Source: HRBIN16 sp049969495
GTDB taxonomy: Bacteria > Armatimonadota > HRBIN16
DNA length: 64,000 nucleotides
Reading direction: 5' to 3'
NCBI GenBank assembly: GCA_049969495.1
Contig: JBMFOT010000003.1
Location: forward strand, 26,743 to 90,742
The position numbers were made by a program, and so were the translations under genes. Shown one piece after another: positions 40,467 to 48,311 of this stretch. Positions within the stretch are counted from its first letter, which is position 1, and every line of letters begins with the position of its first letter. The notes under the pieces were generated by a model, which ran no database searches, had not been told where the DNA came from, and saw only the letters and a list, made by a program, of their open reading frames with translations.

Positions 40467-42587
40467 CTATCCTCGGGGCAGCGCACGCGCCGACGGCTGA
40501 CGCAACGCCAGCTCGCGGTACGCTCTCCTGTAGTAGTAAACGCCCCGGCTATCCTCCGGGCGCACCTTGTTCAGCACCGCGCCAATCAGGTTCGCTCCTA
40601 CCTGTTCCAGACGCGTGTGGAACTCGGCTTCTGCCCCCCGCGACGGTTGCCCGGCTGCGTGCACAATCACCACGTTCTTCACGTGGGCTGCGATCAGCAC
40701 GCTGTCTGCGAAAATGGCTCCCGCAGGCGAGTCGAAAATCACGAAGTCCGCCAGCCGGGTGGTGCGCTCGATGAACTGCTCCATCATCGGCGAGCGCAGG
40801 AGACGGACAGGGTTGCTCGCCGACGATCCCGCCGGTATCAGCACCAGTCCTTCGATCATCGTGGGCACAGCAACGTCTTCGATGGATTTCTCACCGGCGA
40901 GCACATCCGCCAATCCCAGCGAGTTATCCACGCCGAAGCGGGTGTGCAGGGTAGGCTGGCGCATGTCGCCGTCTACTAACAGCACTCGTGCCCCGTCACG
41001 GGCAAGCGTAATGGCGAGGTTCGCTGCGGTCGTGCTGCGCCCGACGTTCGGCTCCGCGCTGGCGATAACGACAGCAGAGCCCTGCATCTGCCGACTGGCG
41101 TACCACAGGTTGGTGGAGAGTATCTGGTACGACGCGCCGATTGGCGTAAAACCGTCCTGCTTGTCCAGCGCATTGGGTTTCATCAGCGGTATCACGGCGA
41201 AGACCGGCAGCTTGAGCAATCGCTCGGCTTCCTCCGGCGTGCGCACAGAAGTATCCAGCTGCCCCAGCAGCAATACCACACTGCTTGCCAGCAGGAGCGA
41301 CAGCAGTAATGCCAGTGCGACCTTCAGCCCCGTCTGCTTGGGAACTACAAATACCTGTGGCGGGTCCAGCAGCACCAGTGTGGCGGTCTGGGCGCCTCGT
41401 TCCTTCGCGCGCGCCTCGTCCAGTTTCTGCAGGTAGAGGTTGTACGTCTGTTCGGCGGTACGCGCCGCCAACTCGAGCCGGGCAACACCTGCCTCTTTGC
41501 GCGGCATGTCGGCGAGCTCAGCCAGTGCCCTGCGCAAAGGCTCGGCATAAGCCTGTGCGCGTTTGGCTGCTGCCTCCTCAGCAACTCGAGCCGTGATGTA
41601 CGCCTGCAACGCTGCGTCGCGGATGGGGTTGCGCGAGCGCGTTTGCGAGTTCAAAATCTGCTCGCTCTCCAGTCGCATACGTGCCTCAATCTCCGCAATC
41701 TGCGCCTTGAGCGCGACCACGTCCGGGTGACGTTCGGCTTTGGTTTGCAGTTCCTTCTGTAGCTGCGCCTGTGTGCGAGCCAGATCGACACGCAGTTGCT
41801 CCAGCACCGGGTTGGTTGCCATCACGCGCTGGAACTCTTCATACTCGTTTTTCGCGTACTGACTTTTGAGCTCCTGTTCTGCTGCGATGCGCCGTGCCCG
41901 TGCCTCTTCCATCTCCACCGTTGCCTGGTCCAGGTTGGCACGATATTGCGCGGCGCGCTGCACCAGTACCTGCGTCTGGAAAGCCAAATCGCCGCTGATG
42001 CGGTTCGCCAGCTTGTAGTCGGCAAGCGCTTTGCGCTTGGCATCCAGGTCTGCCTTCGCCGCAGGCAGCAGCTCGTTCTCGATGCGTTCGCGCTCTGTGC
42101 GCACGCTTCCCTGTGTCAGCTCGTTGTAGCGTTCGGTGGCTTTCGCTACGAGAACGCTGAGCGCGGTTAGCGCGTTCTGGGGGTCCTGGTCGCGCAGGCG
42201 CACGCGCAGGAACTCGGTATTGGGTATCGGCTCCACGCGCACGTTCCCGCCGAAGGCTATAACGCGCTCGGCGGGAGTATCGCCTTCCAGCATACCCGGG
42301 CGCAACACCTGCAGGTCCTCGACGGTTTTGCTAATCACGGTGTTACTGGACACGAGCTGCGCTAAGTTCTGTAGGCGCAGCACCGGGTCGTTAATCAGGG
42401 CGCGAACAGGGTAAATCTCGGTTGCCATTTCGCCGACAGGACGCTGTTCGCGCAGCACGGCGACCGCCTCATACTGCTGTGGGGCGGTGCGCGACCATAC
42501 CAGCACCGCGCCGGCGCACAACACCACCACCAACGCGATGAGGCGCCATCGCCGCTTCAAAATCATATAGTGACGCCAGAACTCCAC
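40467..42587 (-). CDS. Wzc-like polysaccharide copolymerase fused to a BY-kinase domain
   Basis: 706 residues. Helix 1 (14-32) and helix 2 (422-442) bound a long periplasmic coiled-coil region (about 150-400), the chain-length determinant part. The cytoplasmic domain has Walker A' LLVDGDMRQ near 536, Walker B FVIFDSP near 615, and a C-terminal tyrosine cluster (Tyr684-686, Tyr690) for autophosphorylation. The Walker A loop reads AEPNVGRSTT, with Arg517 where BY-kinases have the ATP-binding Lys. This may weaken or change kinase activity. It starts with GTG, with AAAGGAGG 11 bases upstream, 17 bases after the export gene. Confidence 0.9.
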   Translation of the reverse strand: MEFWRHYMILKRRWRLIALVVVLCAGAVLVWSRTAPQQYEAVAVLREQRPVGEMATEIYPVRALINDPVLRLQNLAQLVSSNTVISKTVEDLQVLRPGMLEGDTPAERVIAFGGNVRVEPIPNTEFLRVRLRDQDPQNALTALSVLVAKATERYNELTQGSVRTERERIENELLPAAKADLDAKRKALADYKLANRISGDLAFQTQVLVQRAAQYRANLDQATVEMEEARARRIAAEQELKSQYAKNEYEEFQRVMATNPVLEQLRVDLARTQAQLQKELQTKAERHPDVVALKAQIAEIEARMRLESEQILNSQTRSRNPIRDAALQAYITARVAEEAAAKRAQAYAEPLRRALAELADMPRKEAGVARLELAARTAEQTYNLYLQKLDEARAKERGAQTATLVLLDPPQVFVVPKQTGLKVALALLLSLLLASSVVLLLGQLDTSVRTPEEAERLLKLPVFAVIPLMKPNALDKQDGFTPIGASYQILSTNLWYASRQMQGSAVVIASAEPNVGRSTTAANLAITLARDGARVLLVDGDMRQPTLHTRFGVDNSLGLADVLAGEKSIEDVAVPTMIEGLVLIPAGSSASNPVRLLRSPMMEQFIERTTRLADFVIFDSPAGAIFADSVLIAAHVKNVVIVHAAGQPSRGAEAEFHTRLEQVGANLIGAVLNKVRPEDSRGVYYYRRAYRELALRQPSARALPRG

Positions 42588-42604
42588 GTACGAATCGCCT
42601 CCTT

Positions 42605-43525
42605 TTAGTATCGATAAAATGCCCTGTTCAAAATCACATTGCGGGTCAGCGCAACAGTTGCGACGATGCTATATATCTGGTTCCAGTCGGGCTTTTTCAC
42701 CTCCGGCACGTACACCGTGTCGCCCGGCTGGAGCGGAATATCCTGAGAGAGGTCTCCCCTATCGATCAGTTTGAGCAGGTTCACCACGATGCGCTGCGGT
42801 TTGTCCGGTGCGTCAGGGTTAGGGCGGATGACGTATACCTTGCTCAGAGTGCCCTTTTCCTGCTGACCGCCTGCGCGGTTGATGGCTTCCAGCACAGTAG
42901 TGCTGCTTTTCCACGGGTAGAGCCCCGGGCGCATGACTTTGCCCAGAACGTATATCCGGTTCACCACGTCTTCAGGGATAAATATCACATCGTCGGGTTG
43001 CAGGCGGTAGTTCTGGCTCAGGTCGCCTTTGAAGAACATCTTCTCAAGGTCTAGCGGGATGACCTCTTCGGTGCCGTCCGCTCGTTTGCGGCGGAGCAGA
43101 GCATCCTTCAGCAACGCGCGGTCAGGGTCGAAGCTGCCCGCCATCGAGATAGCGTGCATGACGGTCTCGCCCTCCTTGAACTCGTAAGAGCCGGGGCGCT
43201 GCACCATACCCAACACCGCTACACGCGGACGGTTAATCACGCGAATGCTGACGCTGACGTGCGGATCGCGCAGGAATTGCGCTTCAATCAGCGCAAGGCG
43301 AATCTTTTCCGCTACCTCGCCGGTAGTCAGCCCGCGCACGGTGATGGTTCCCACCACCGGCAGGTTAATGGTTCCGTCCTGCGCCACCACCATCTCACGG
43401 GTCAGATTCGGGTCTTCCACCACGGTGATTTGCAAAACGTCATCACGCTGTATGCGATATGTATCGTCCGCTATCGCCAGTGCGCTAACGGTTAACAGCA
43501 GCAGTGCTATCCACACAGCTCTCAT
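42605..43525 (-). CDS. Wza-like polysaccharide export protein
   Basis: 306 residues. A signal peptide (about 1-20, ending SALAIAD) precedes the poly-export domain (YRIQRDDVLQITVVEDPNLT and onward) and two SLBB domains (VLGMVQRPGSYEFKEGETVM and VLGKVMRPGLYPWKSSTTVL). There is no lipobox Cys, and the C-terminal helix is hydrophobic (IYSIVATVALTRNVIL), so it probably sits in the outer membrane through that helix. It forms the exit channel that works with the Wzc-like protein downstream. GGAGG precedes the ATG. It leads the minus-strand glycan operon or follows the subtilase gene by 19 bases. Confidence 0.92.
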   Translation of the reverse strand: MRAVWIALLLLTVSALAIADDTYRIQRDDVLQITVVEDPNLTREMVVAQDGTINLPVVGTITVRGLTTGEVAEKIRLALIEAQFLRDPHVSVSIRVINRPRVAVLGMVQRPGSYEFKEGETVMHAISMAGSFDPDRALLKDALLRRKRADGTEEVIPLDLEKMFFKGDLSQNYRLQPDDVIFIPEDVVNRIYVLGKVMRPGLYPWKSSTTVLEAINRAGGQQEKGTLSKVYVIRPNPDAPDKPQRIVVNLLKLIDRGDLSQDIPLQPGDTVYVPEVKKPDWNQIYSIVATVALTRNVILNRAFYRY

Positions 43526-43544
43526 ACGCTTGTTTACCTCCTTC

Positions 43545-45422
43545 TTATGGATTGGTGACAGGCACTAAAACGCCGCTGCTTGCCAGAGCAAACGGCTCGG
43601 TAAGATACTGGTCAAAGGCACTGGTTGCCTCCACTTTGACCAATACCCTTGAATACGCTTGAGGCGCTACCACCTGTTGCACGTTGTCGATAGTGGAGGC
43701 GGATGTGCCGATCACATTGCCGGTGCTCTCGTCTATCAGGGTGAGTTTCAGGTTCGCCAGCGCACGCAGATAGGTATACCCCGAAGCAGGCGAGAAACCG
43801 GCATGCCGGTGCCAGACCAGGGTCACCTTGCCGCCCGCAGGTAGCCTTGTGCGGAAATAAGCCACGCTGCCCGACATTCCCGCAGGCTTCACCGAACCGG
43901 TTGCGTACTGGCGGTTTATAATATGCTGCATGGCGGAGCGCAGGTCTACGTAGCCCCAGCCCCATTCTTTATCCCAACCGGCGGCGCCGCGGTCCTCCGC
44001 ACTGTTAATCAGCACCGCTTTCAACAGCAGTGGGTCATGGATACCGACATCATGCAGCAAAGCGAGAGCACCTGCCACGTGTGGCGCAGCAAGGCTGGTG
44101 CCGCTTGCAGAGCTAAAGCTGCTGCCCGATCCCGATGTGGTGCTGATGTTTGCGCCCGGTACCGTCACGTCGGGTTTTTTGCGTCCGGCTATGGTTGGTC
44201 CGCGGCTGCTGAAACCGGCTATCACGTCATCGCTACGGGTGAGCGTGTTCCTGTCGTCCGATGCGGCAACCGCGATGCCGTTGTACGCAGGTGCGGGAGT
44301 GAATAGCTTCTTCTCCGGTCCGCCTCCGTTGCCCGCAGCAATCGAGAGCGGTATCTGGTAAGTGTAAATAAAGGCATCGAACGCCTGCGTCAGGATGTCA
44401 TCGTCCAGATTTGTGGGTCCGCCGAAGCTGAAGTTGATACCTGCAATGCCCACCCCTTGCGGCAGGGGAGCTTCGCGTGCTGCCCAGTCCAGGGCGATCA
44501 GAGCATCTGCTGCGTTCATAGAGCCGCCGCCCGTTGTCGTTCGGTAGCCCGCCTTCAGTATCACCCCGTAGCCGGCGAAGGGCGCTACCCCTTTGCGCGT
44601 GGTGCTGTTTGCCAACGCTGCACCCGATACCAGCGTACCGTGCCCTTGCAAGTCACGAGCAGTCATGTAATCATCGTTATAGACAGGGTTGCCGCTGGAG
44701 TCGGTGTCCAACCTGCCGTAGTCGTGAAATGCCTGAATACCGCTGCCCAGCCCGGACACCGTACGGTTGGGGATAATCCATGTATGTGTATTGAGAGCGG
44801 TGTGTACATAGTTTACGCCCGTATCCATAATCGCTACTGCCCAGGTGGGCGCGGTGTAGCCTTCGTCCCATACCGCAGGGGCGAACAGCGTCGGTGTAGA
44901 AACGTCCAACTGGGGCTGCAGGACAGGGGGGTACCATACGGTAGCCACGCCGGGTATCTTCAGCAAGTCGCGCACACGCTGCGGCGGCACGCTAACCGCG
45001 AAGCTGTTCAGGTAGAGAAGATGCGTTAATATCCTTCCTCCAAGCCGAGCCACCTGCGAGGTCATCTTTGCCCTACAGAGCATCAGCGGGCGGGCAGAGT
45101 CCACGTACACCATCAAGCGATAGGAGTTCAACGCCTCTGCGCTCTGTATTTGTGCCGCGAGATGAGCACCGATAAGCATATCCGGGGTCACTGCTGGATT
45201 GGCAGCGAATGCCCTCAGAGCCAGGTCTATCTCTTCCAGCCGCTGGCGCAGTGCAGGTTGCCAGCGTTCCGCTGCCTCTGCCATGGGCTGCTCCTTCAGA
45301 ATGACCCAGACGATATGCTGTGGCTTCGGCTCAGGCGCGGGCGTTCTCACCGGCTTCTGAGCAAATGCACCCGTAGCCAGTAGCCAAATCGCCAGAGAGA
45401 ATATTGCAATGTCGCGACGCAC
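43545..45422 (-). CDS. Secreted subtilisin-family (S8) protease
   Basis: 625 residues from the chosen GTG. A signal peptide (RRDIAIFSLAIWLLATGAFAQ) is followed by a propeptide-like region of about 150 residues. The catalytic triad is Asp in AIMDTGVNYVH, His in GHGTLVSG and Ser in GTSLAAPHVAGAL; the oxyanion Asn lies in SIAAGNGGG. A C-terminal beta domain of about 110 residues (VAYFRTRLPAGGKVTLVWHR) resembles a P-domain-like module. An ATG exists at 45449, but AAAGGAGAG lies 7-8 bases before the GTG at 45422, inside the longer frame, so the GTG is preferred. No PEP-CTERM tail is present although an exosortase is nearby. Confidence 0.9.
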   Translation of the reverse strand: MRRDIAIFSLAIWLLATGAFAQKPVRTPAPEPKPQHIVWVILKEQPMAEAAERWQPALRQRLEEIDLALRAFAANPAVTPDMLIGAHLAAQIQSAEALNSYRLMVYVDSARPLMLCRAKMTSQVARLGGRILTHLLYLNSFAVSVPPQRVRDLLKIPGVATVWYPPVLQPQLDVSTPTLFAPAVWDEGYTAPTWAVAIMDTGVNYVHTALNTHTWIIPNRTVSGLGSGIQAFHDYGRLDTDSSGNPVYNDDYMTARDLQGHGTLVSGAALANSTTRKGVAPFAGYGVILKAGYRTTTGGGSMNAADALIALDWAAREAPLPQGVGIAGINFSFGGPTNLDDDILTQAFDAFIYTYQIPLSIAAGNGGGPEKKLFTPAPAYNGIAVAASDDRNTLTRSDDVIAGFSSRGPTIAGRKKPDVTVPGANISTTSGSGSSFSSASGTSLAAPHVAGALALLHDVGIHDPLLLKAVLINSAEDRGAAGWDKEWGWGYVDLRSAMQHIINRQYATGSVKPAGMSGSVAYFRTRLPAGGKVTLVWHRHAGFSPASGYTYLRALANLKLTLIDESTGNVIGTSASTIDNVQQVVAPQAYSRVLVKVEATSAFDQYLTEPFALASSGVLVPVTNP

Positions 45423-45534
45423 TTTGCCTCTCTCCTTTTCCCTAAACACATCGGGTAGTCTATTTTCGCATATTTGTGCAATTTTGGCAAGATGCCCATG
45501 CCGGTAAAGTTAGCGGTTTTCAGTTATTTGAAGA

Positions 45535-45571
45535 GCACAGGGCAACCTGCGCGGTATAGATTGCCCTGTGC
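45535..45571 (-). terminator. Strong hairpin after the transketolase genes
   Basis: GCACAGGGCAA and TTGCCCTGTGC form a perfect 11-bp stem around a 15-base loop, 16 bases past the tkt stop. On the minus strand it is followed by TCTTCAAAT rather than a clean T-run, so termination may be partial. Confidence 0.5.
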
Positions 45572-45586
45572 ATCCGGTGGTTGTCG

Positions 45587-46546
45587 CTATACAACAACGC
45601 TCTGGCGCATGTTGACCAGCTCTATCGCCTCGCGTGCGATGTCGTCTGCCGTTAACCGGTATTTGCGCATCAGCGCGTCCGGCGCACCGGACTCGGCGTA
45701 GTCGTATAACCCGATGAAGCGCATCGGCACTGGATAACGTTTAGCCGCCGCCATCGCCACCTGTGACGCCAAGCCGGTGTAGAGCAGGTGCTCTTCTGCC
45801 ACCACGATGGCTCCCGTCTCGCGGGCTGCCTTTTCAATCGCTTCTTCGTCCAGCGGGCGCACGGTATGCATATCCAGCACTCGAGCGGAGATACCTTGCT
45901 GTTCCAGCAGGTCGGCGGCATCGAGTGCGGCAGCCACCATCAACCCGTTGGCAACAAGCGTGACATCGCGCCCATCACGCAGGGTAATGGCTTTGCCGAT
46001 TTGAAAATCAGGGCATCCGTTTTCGTACACCACAGGTGCTTTGGGACGCCCAACGCGAATGTAAACCGGTCCAACGTGCGCTGCAGCCGCCCGTACCGCC
46101 GCACGGGTTTCCGCACCATCGGCTGGCACCATCACCACAAAGCCGGGCAGGGACAGCGCCAGCCCGATGTCTTCATGCCCCATCTGCGATACGCCGTCCT
46201 CGCCGATGGAGATGCCTCCGTGCGAGCCGACTATCTTCACGTTATTTCCGCTGTACGCCACCGCCAGACGCATCTGGTCAAACGCCTTGCACATCACGAA
46301 ACAGGCAAAGCTGGACGCAAAGGCGATTTTGCCCGATGCCGCCAGCCCCGCCGCGATGCCCACCATGTTCGCCTCGGCGATACCCACGTTGAAGAAGCGG
46401 TCGGGGAACTCCTGCGCAAAGTACTTGGTCATCGTGGACTTGGAGAGGTCAGCATCCAGCACCACGATGTTTGGGTTTTCTCGCCCCAGTTCTGCCAGCG
46501 CTTTACCGTATGCTTCACGGGTGGCTTCACCCAGTGGTCTTGCCAT
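45587..46546 (-). CDS. Transketolase, C-terminal subunit
   Basis: 319 residues. It contains the pyrimidine-binding and C-terminal domains of transketolase (LDADLSKSTMTKYFAQEFPD, FFNVGIAEANMVGIAAGLA, GSHGGISIGEDGVSQMGHED, then VLDMHTVRPLDEEAI). The Glu of GIAEANM activates thiamine diphosphate. Together with the next gene it makes one split transketolase, as in many archaea and some bacteria. The ATG at 46546 has AGGAGG 8 bases upstream; the frame extends 30 bases further without a site. The pentose phosphate role is standard; some split forms instead serve aromatic or sugar pathways. Confidence 0.93.
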   Translation of the reverse strand: MARPLGEATREAYGKALAELGRENPNIVVLDADLSKSTMTKYFAQEFPDRFFNVGIAEANMVGIAAGLAASGKIAFASSFACFVMCKAFDQMRLAVAYSGNNVKIVGSHGGISIGEDGVSQMGHEDIGLALSLPGFVVMVPADGAETRAAVRAAAAHVGPVYIRVGRPKAPVVYENGCPDFQIGKAITLRDGRDVTLVANGLMVAAALDAADLLEQQGISARVLDMHTVRPLDEEAIEKAARETGAIVVAEEHLLYTGLASQVAMAAAKRYPVPMRFIGLYDYAESGAPDALMRKYRLTADDIAREAIELVNMRQSVVV

Positions 46547-46575
46547 TGCCACTTCCTCCTGTCTCTTCCTGGTCA

Positions 46576-47406
46576 TCAGTCGGCGAGTTCCGCCAGCGCT
46601 TGTTCCAGTTCAGCCTGTGTCGGCGCCTTGCCGTGAAACTCGTTGTTGTTCTCCATAAACGAGACGCCCTTGCCCTTGACGGTGTGCGCCACGATGATGG
46701 AGGGTTGTTGGCGCGGTTCTTTTGCCCAGTGCAGGGCGTCCAGAATCTGCCGCATATCGTGTCCGTCGATCTCACGCACCGTCCAGCCGAAAGCCTCCCA
46801 TTTGGCAACCACCGGCTCGATGCTCATAATTTCGCCAACGGCGCCGTCCAGCTGATACTGGTTATAGTCCAGAATAGCGGTCAGGTTGCCCACGCGAAAG
46901 TGCGAGGCTGCCATCGCTGCCTCCCAAACCTGTCCTTCTTCCGATTCGCCGTCGCCAATCATGACGTACACATGGTAGTTTTTGTTGTCCAGTCGCGCCG
47001 CTAGCGCCATGCCCAGACCGATGCTCAGCCCCTGTCCTAAACTGCCGGTAGAGGCTTCCAGCGCGGGGATGTCTTTGACCGAGGGATGCCCCTGCATTGG
47101 GGTATCGATCTTGCGCAGTTGCCACAACCATTCTTCGGGGATGAACCCCGCCTCAGCAAGCACCGCATAGAGCGCGGGAACCGCGTGCCCCTTGCTGAGG
47201 ATAAAACGGTCACGGTCTTCCCAGCGCGGATTACGGGGGTTGTAGCGCATCACGTTGCCGAAGAACAGCGCGGTGAGGATGTCTATGGCGGAAAGGGAAC
47301 CGCCGGGGTGCCCGCTTCCGGCGATTGCCAGCATCTTTACAATGTGCCGACGCAGCTTGCGGGCGGTTCGTTCCAGCTGTTCGAGAGAAACGTCTGTTGT
47401 AACCAA
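46576..47406 (-). CDS. Transketolase, N-terminal subunit
   Basis: 276 residues. It carries the thiamine diphosphate-binding domain: SGHPGGSLSAIDILTALFF, SKGHAVPALYAVL, EASTGSLGQGLSIGLGMALA, and the GDGESEEGQVWEAAMAASH motif with the Mg-binding residues. The start is probably the TTG at 47406, because CAGGAGG lies 8 bases upstream; a GTG at 47424 in the same frame overlaps that site and has none of its own. The downstream partner begins 29 bases after its stop. The promoter is at 47440-47469. Confidence 0.92.
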   Translation of the reverse strand: MVTTDVSLEQLERTARKLRRHIVKMLAIAGSGHPGGSLSAIDILTALFFGNVMRYNPRNPRWEDRDRFILSKGHAVPALYAVLAEAGFIPEEWLWQLRKIDTPMQGHPSVKDIPALEASTGSLGQGLSIGLGMALAARLDNKNYHVYVMIGDGESEEGQVWEAAMAASHFRVGNLTAILDYNQYQLDGAVGEIMSIEPVVAKWEAFGWTVREIDGHDMRQILDALHWAKEPRQQPSIIVAHTVKGKGVSFMENNNEFHGKAPTQAELEQALAELAD

Positions 47407-47439
47407 CGCACTGACCTCCTGCACAAGGGTTCGAAGGTT

Positions 47440-47469
47440 ATTCTATCCCGACAGGGGCGGTGTTGTCAA
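47440..47469 (-). promoter_or_regulatory. Promoter of the transketolase operon
   Basis: Minus strand: TTGACA (47469-47464), 18 bases, TAGAAT (47445-47440). The -35 forms one arm of the inverted repeat GTTGTCAA-N8-TTGACAAC at 47462-47485. Confidence 0.7.
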
Positions 47470-47477
47470 ACGCGCGG

Positions 47478-47507
47478 TTGACAACGCACCGGTTTTGCCC
47501 GTATAAT
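47478..47507 (+). promoter_or_regulatory. Promoter of the HAD phosphatase gene
   Basis: TTGACA (47478-47483), 18 bases, TATAAT (47502-47507). Both hexamers are full consensus. The -35 is the other arm of the inverted repeat shared with the transketolase promoter. Confidence 0.8.
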
Positions 47508-47558
47508 GCACAAGGGAAAAGCTTTCTCACCATCATTTTTCAAGTAATGAGGAGTGCA

Positions 47559-48287
47559 TTGACAGCGACACAGCCACCTTTTCGTTGCGCGCTGTTCGAT
47601 ATAGACGGTACTCTGGTCGACACCGTGGAGTTAATCGTCCGCGCTTTAGACCATACTTTCCGCAAACATCTGGGAGTACAGATTTCGAGAGACGAGTTGC
47701 GTCGAACGATCGGACTTCCTTTGCACAAGCAGGTGCGCCTGTTCGACCACCTGGTGGACTTTGTGCCGGACCACCGCGCGATGGAGGAGGACGAAATCGC
47801 CTATTACGAGGCGCATAAGCATCTGGAAGCGGTGATTCCTGAGGCAGTGGATGCGCTGAAGGAGGCGAAACGCGCGGGGTTGCGAACGGCTCTGGTCACC
47901 TCGAAGAACAGGATGGAGCTGGACACGTTCCTGCCGCGTTTGAACGTGGACGGCTGGGTAGATACGGTGGTCAGCGCATCCGACGTGGCTCGTCCGAAGC
48001 CTGCGCCCGACCCGGTGCTAGTGGCTCTGCAGAGGCTGGGCGCGTTACCACAGGAAGCAGTTTTCGTGGGCGATACGGTGTACGACATCCGGTGTGCCAG
48101 GGAGGCTGGAGCGAAGGTGATAGCGGTCGGTTGGGGCGCACACCCAATAGAGGTGTTGCGTGCAGAGGCGCCCGACTGGCTGTTCGAGCAACCTGCGCAG
48201 CTCCGGGAGTTTTTCCGATCGCTCGTGCGGCGCGCCGAGCCGGGGGTGGCACGTGTCGGCATCCACACGGCGGAGGAAATGCCGTGA
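47559..48287 (+). CDS. HAD-superfamily phosphatase, phosphoglycolate phosphatase-like
   Basis: 242 residues. HAD motif I is FDIDGTLVD with the nucleophile and acid Asp, motif II is LVTSK, the Lys of motif III is in VARPKPAPDP, and motif IV is VFVGDTVYDIRCA. The helical cap lies between motifs I and II. This is the Gph/PpaX group, which removes phosphate from 2-phosphoglycolate or pyrophosphate; the exact substrate is open. GAGGAG lies 4 bases before the TTG at 47559; an in-frame ATG at 47547 overlaps that site and is the alternative. A consensus promoter precedes it, and the GH42-like gene follows after 24 bases. Confidence 0.88.
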   Translation: MTATQPPFRCALFDIDGTLVDTVELIVRALDHTFRKHLGVQISRDELRRTIGLPLHKQVRLFDHLVDFVPDHRAMEEDEIAYYEAHKHLEAVIPEAVDALKEAKRAGLRTALVTSKNRMELDTFLPRLNVDGWVDTVVSASDVARPKPAPDPVLVALQRLGALPQEAVFVGDTVYDIRCAREAGAKVIAVGWGAHPIEVLRAEAPDWLFEQPAQLREFFRSLVRRAEPGVARVGIHTAEEMP

Positions 48288-48311
48288 GAACCAAGGAGGC
48301 TATTCAGCAAG

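Noticed and set aside
43545..45422. Subtilase as a possible exosortase substrate
   Set aside because: The C terminus (ASSGVLVPVTNP) has no PEP-like motif, hydrophobic helix or basic tail.
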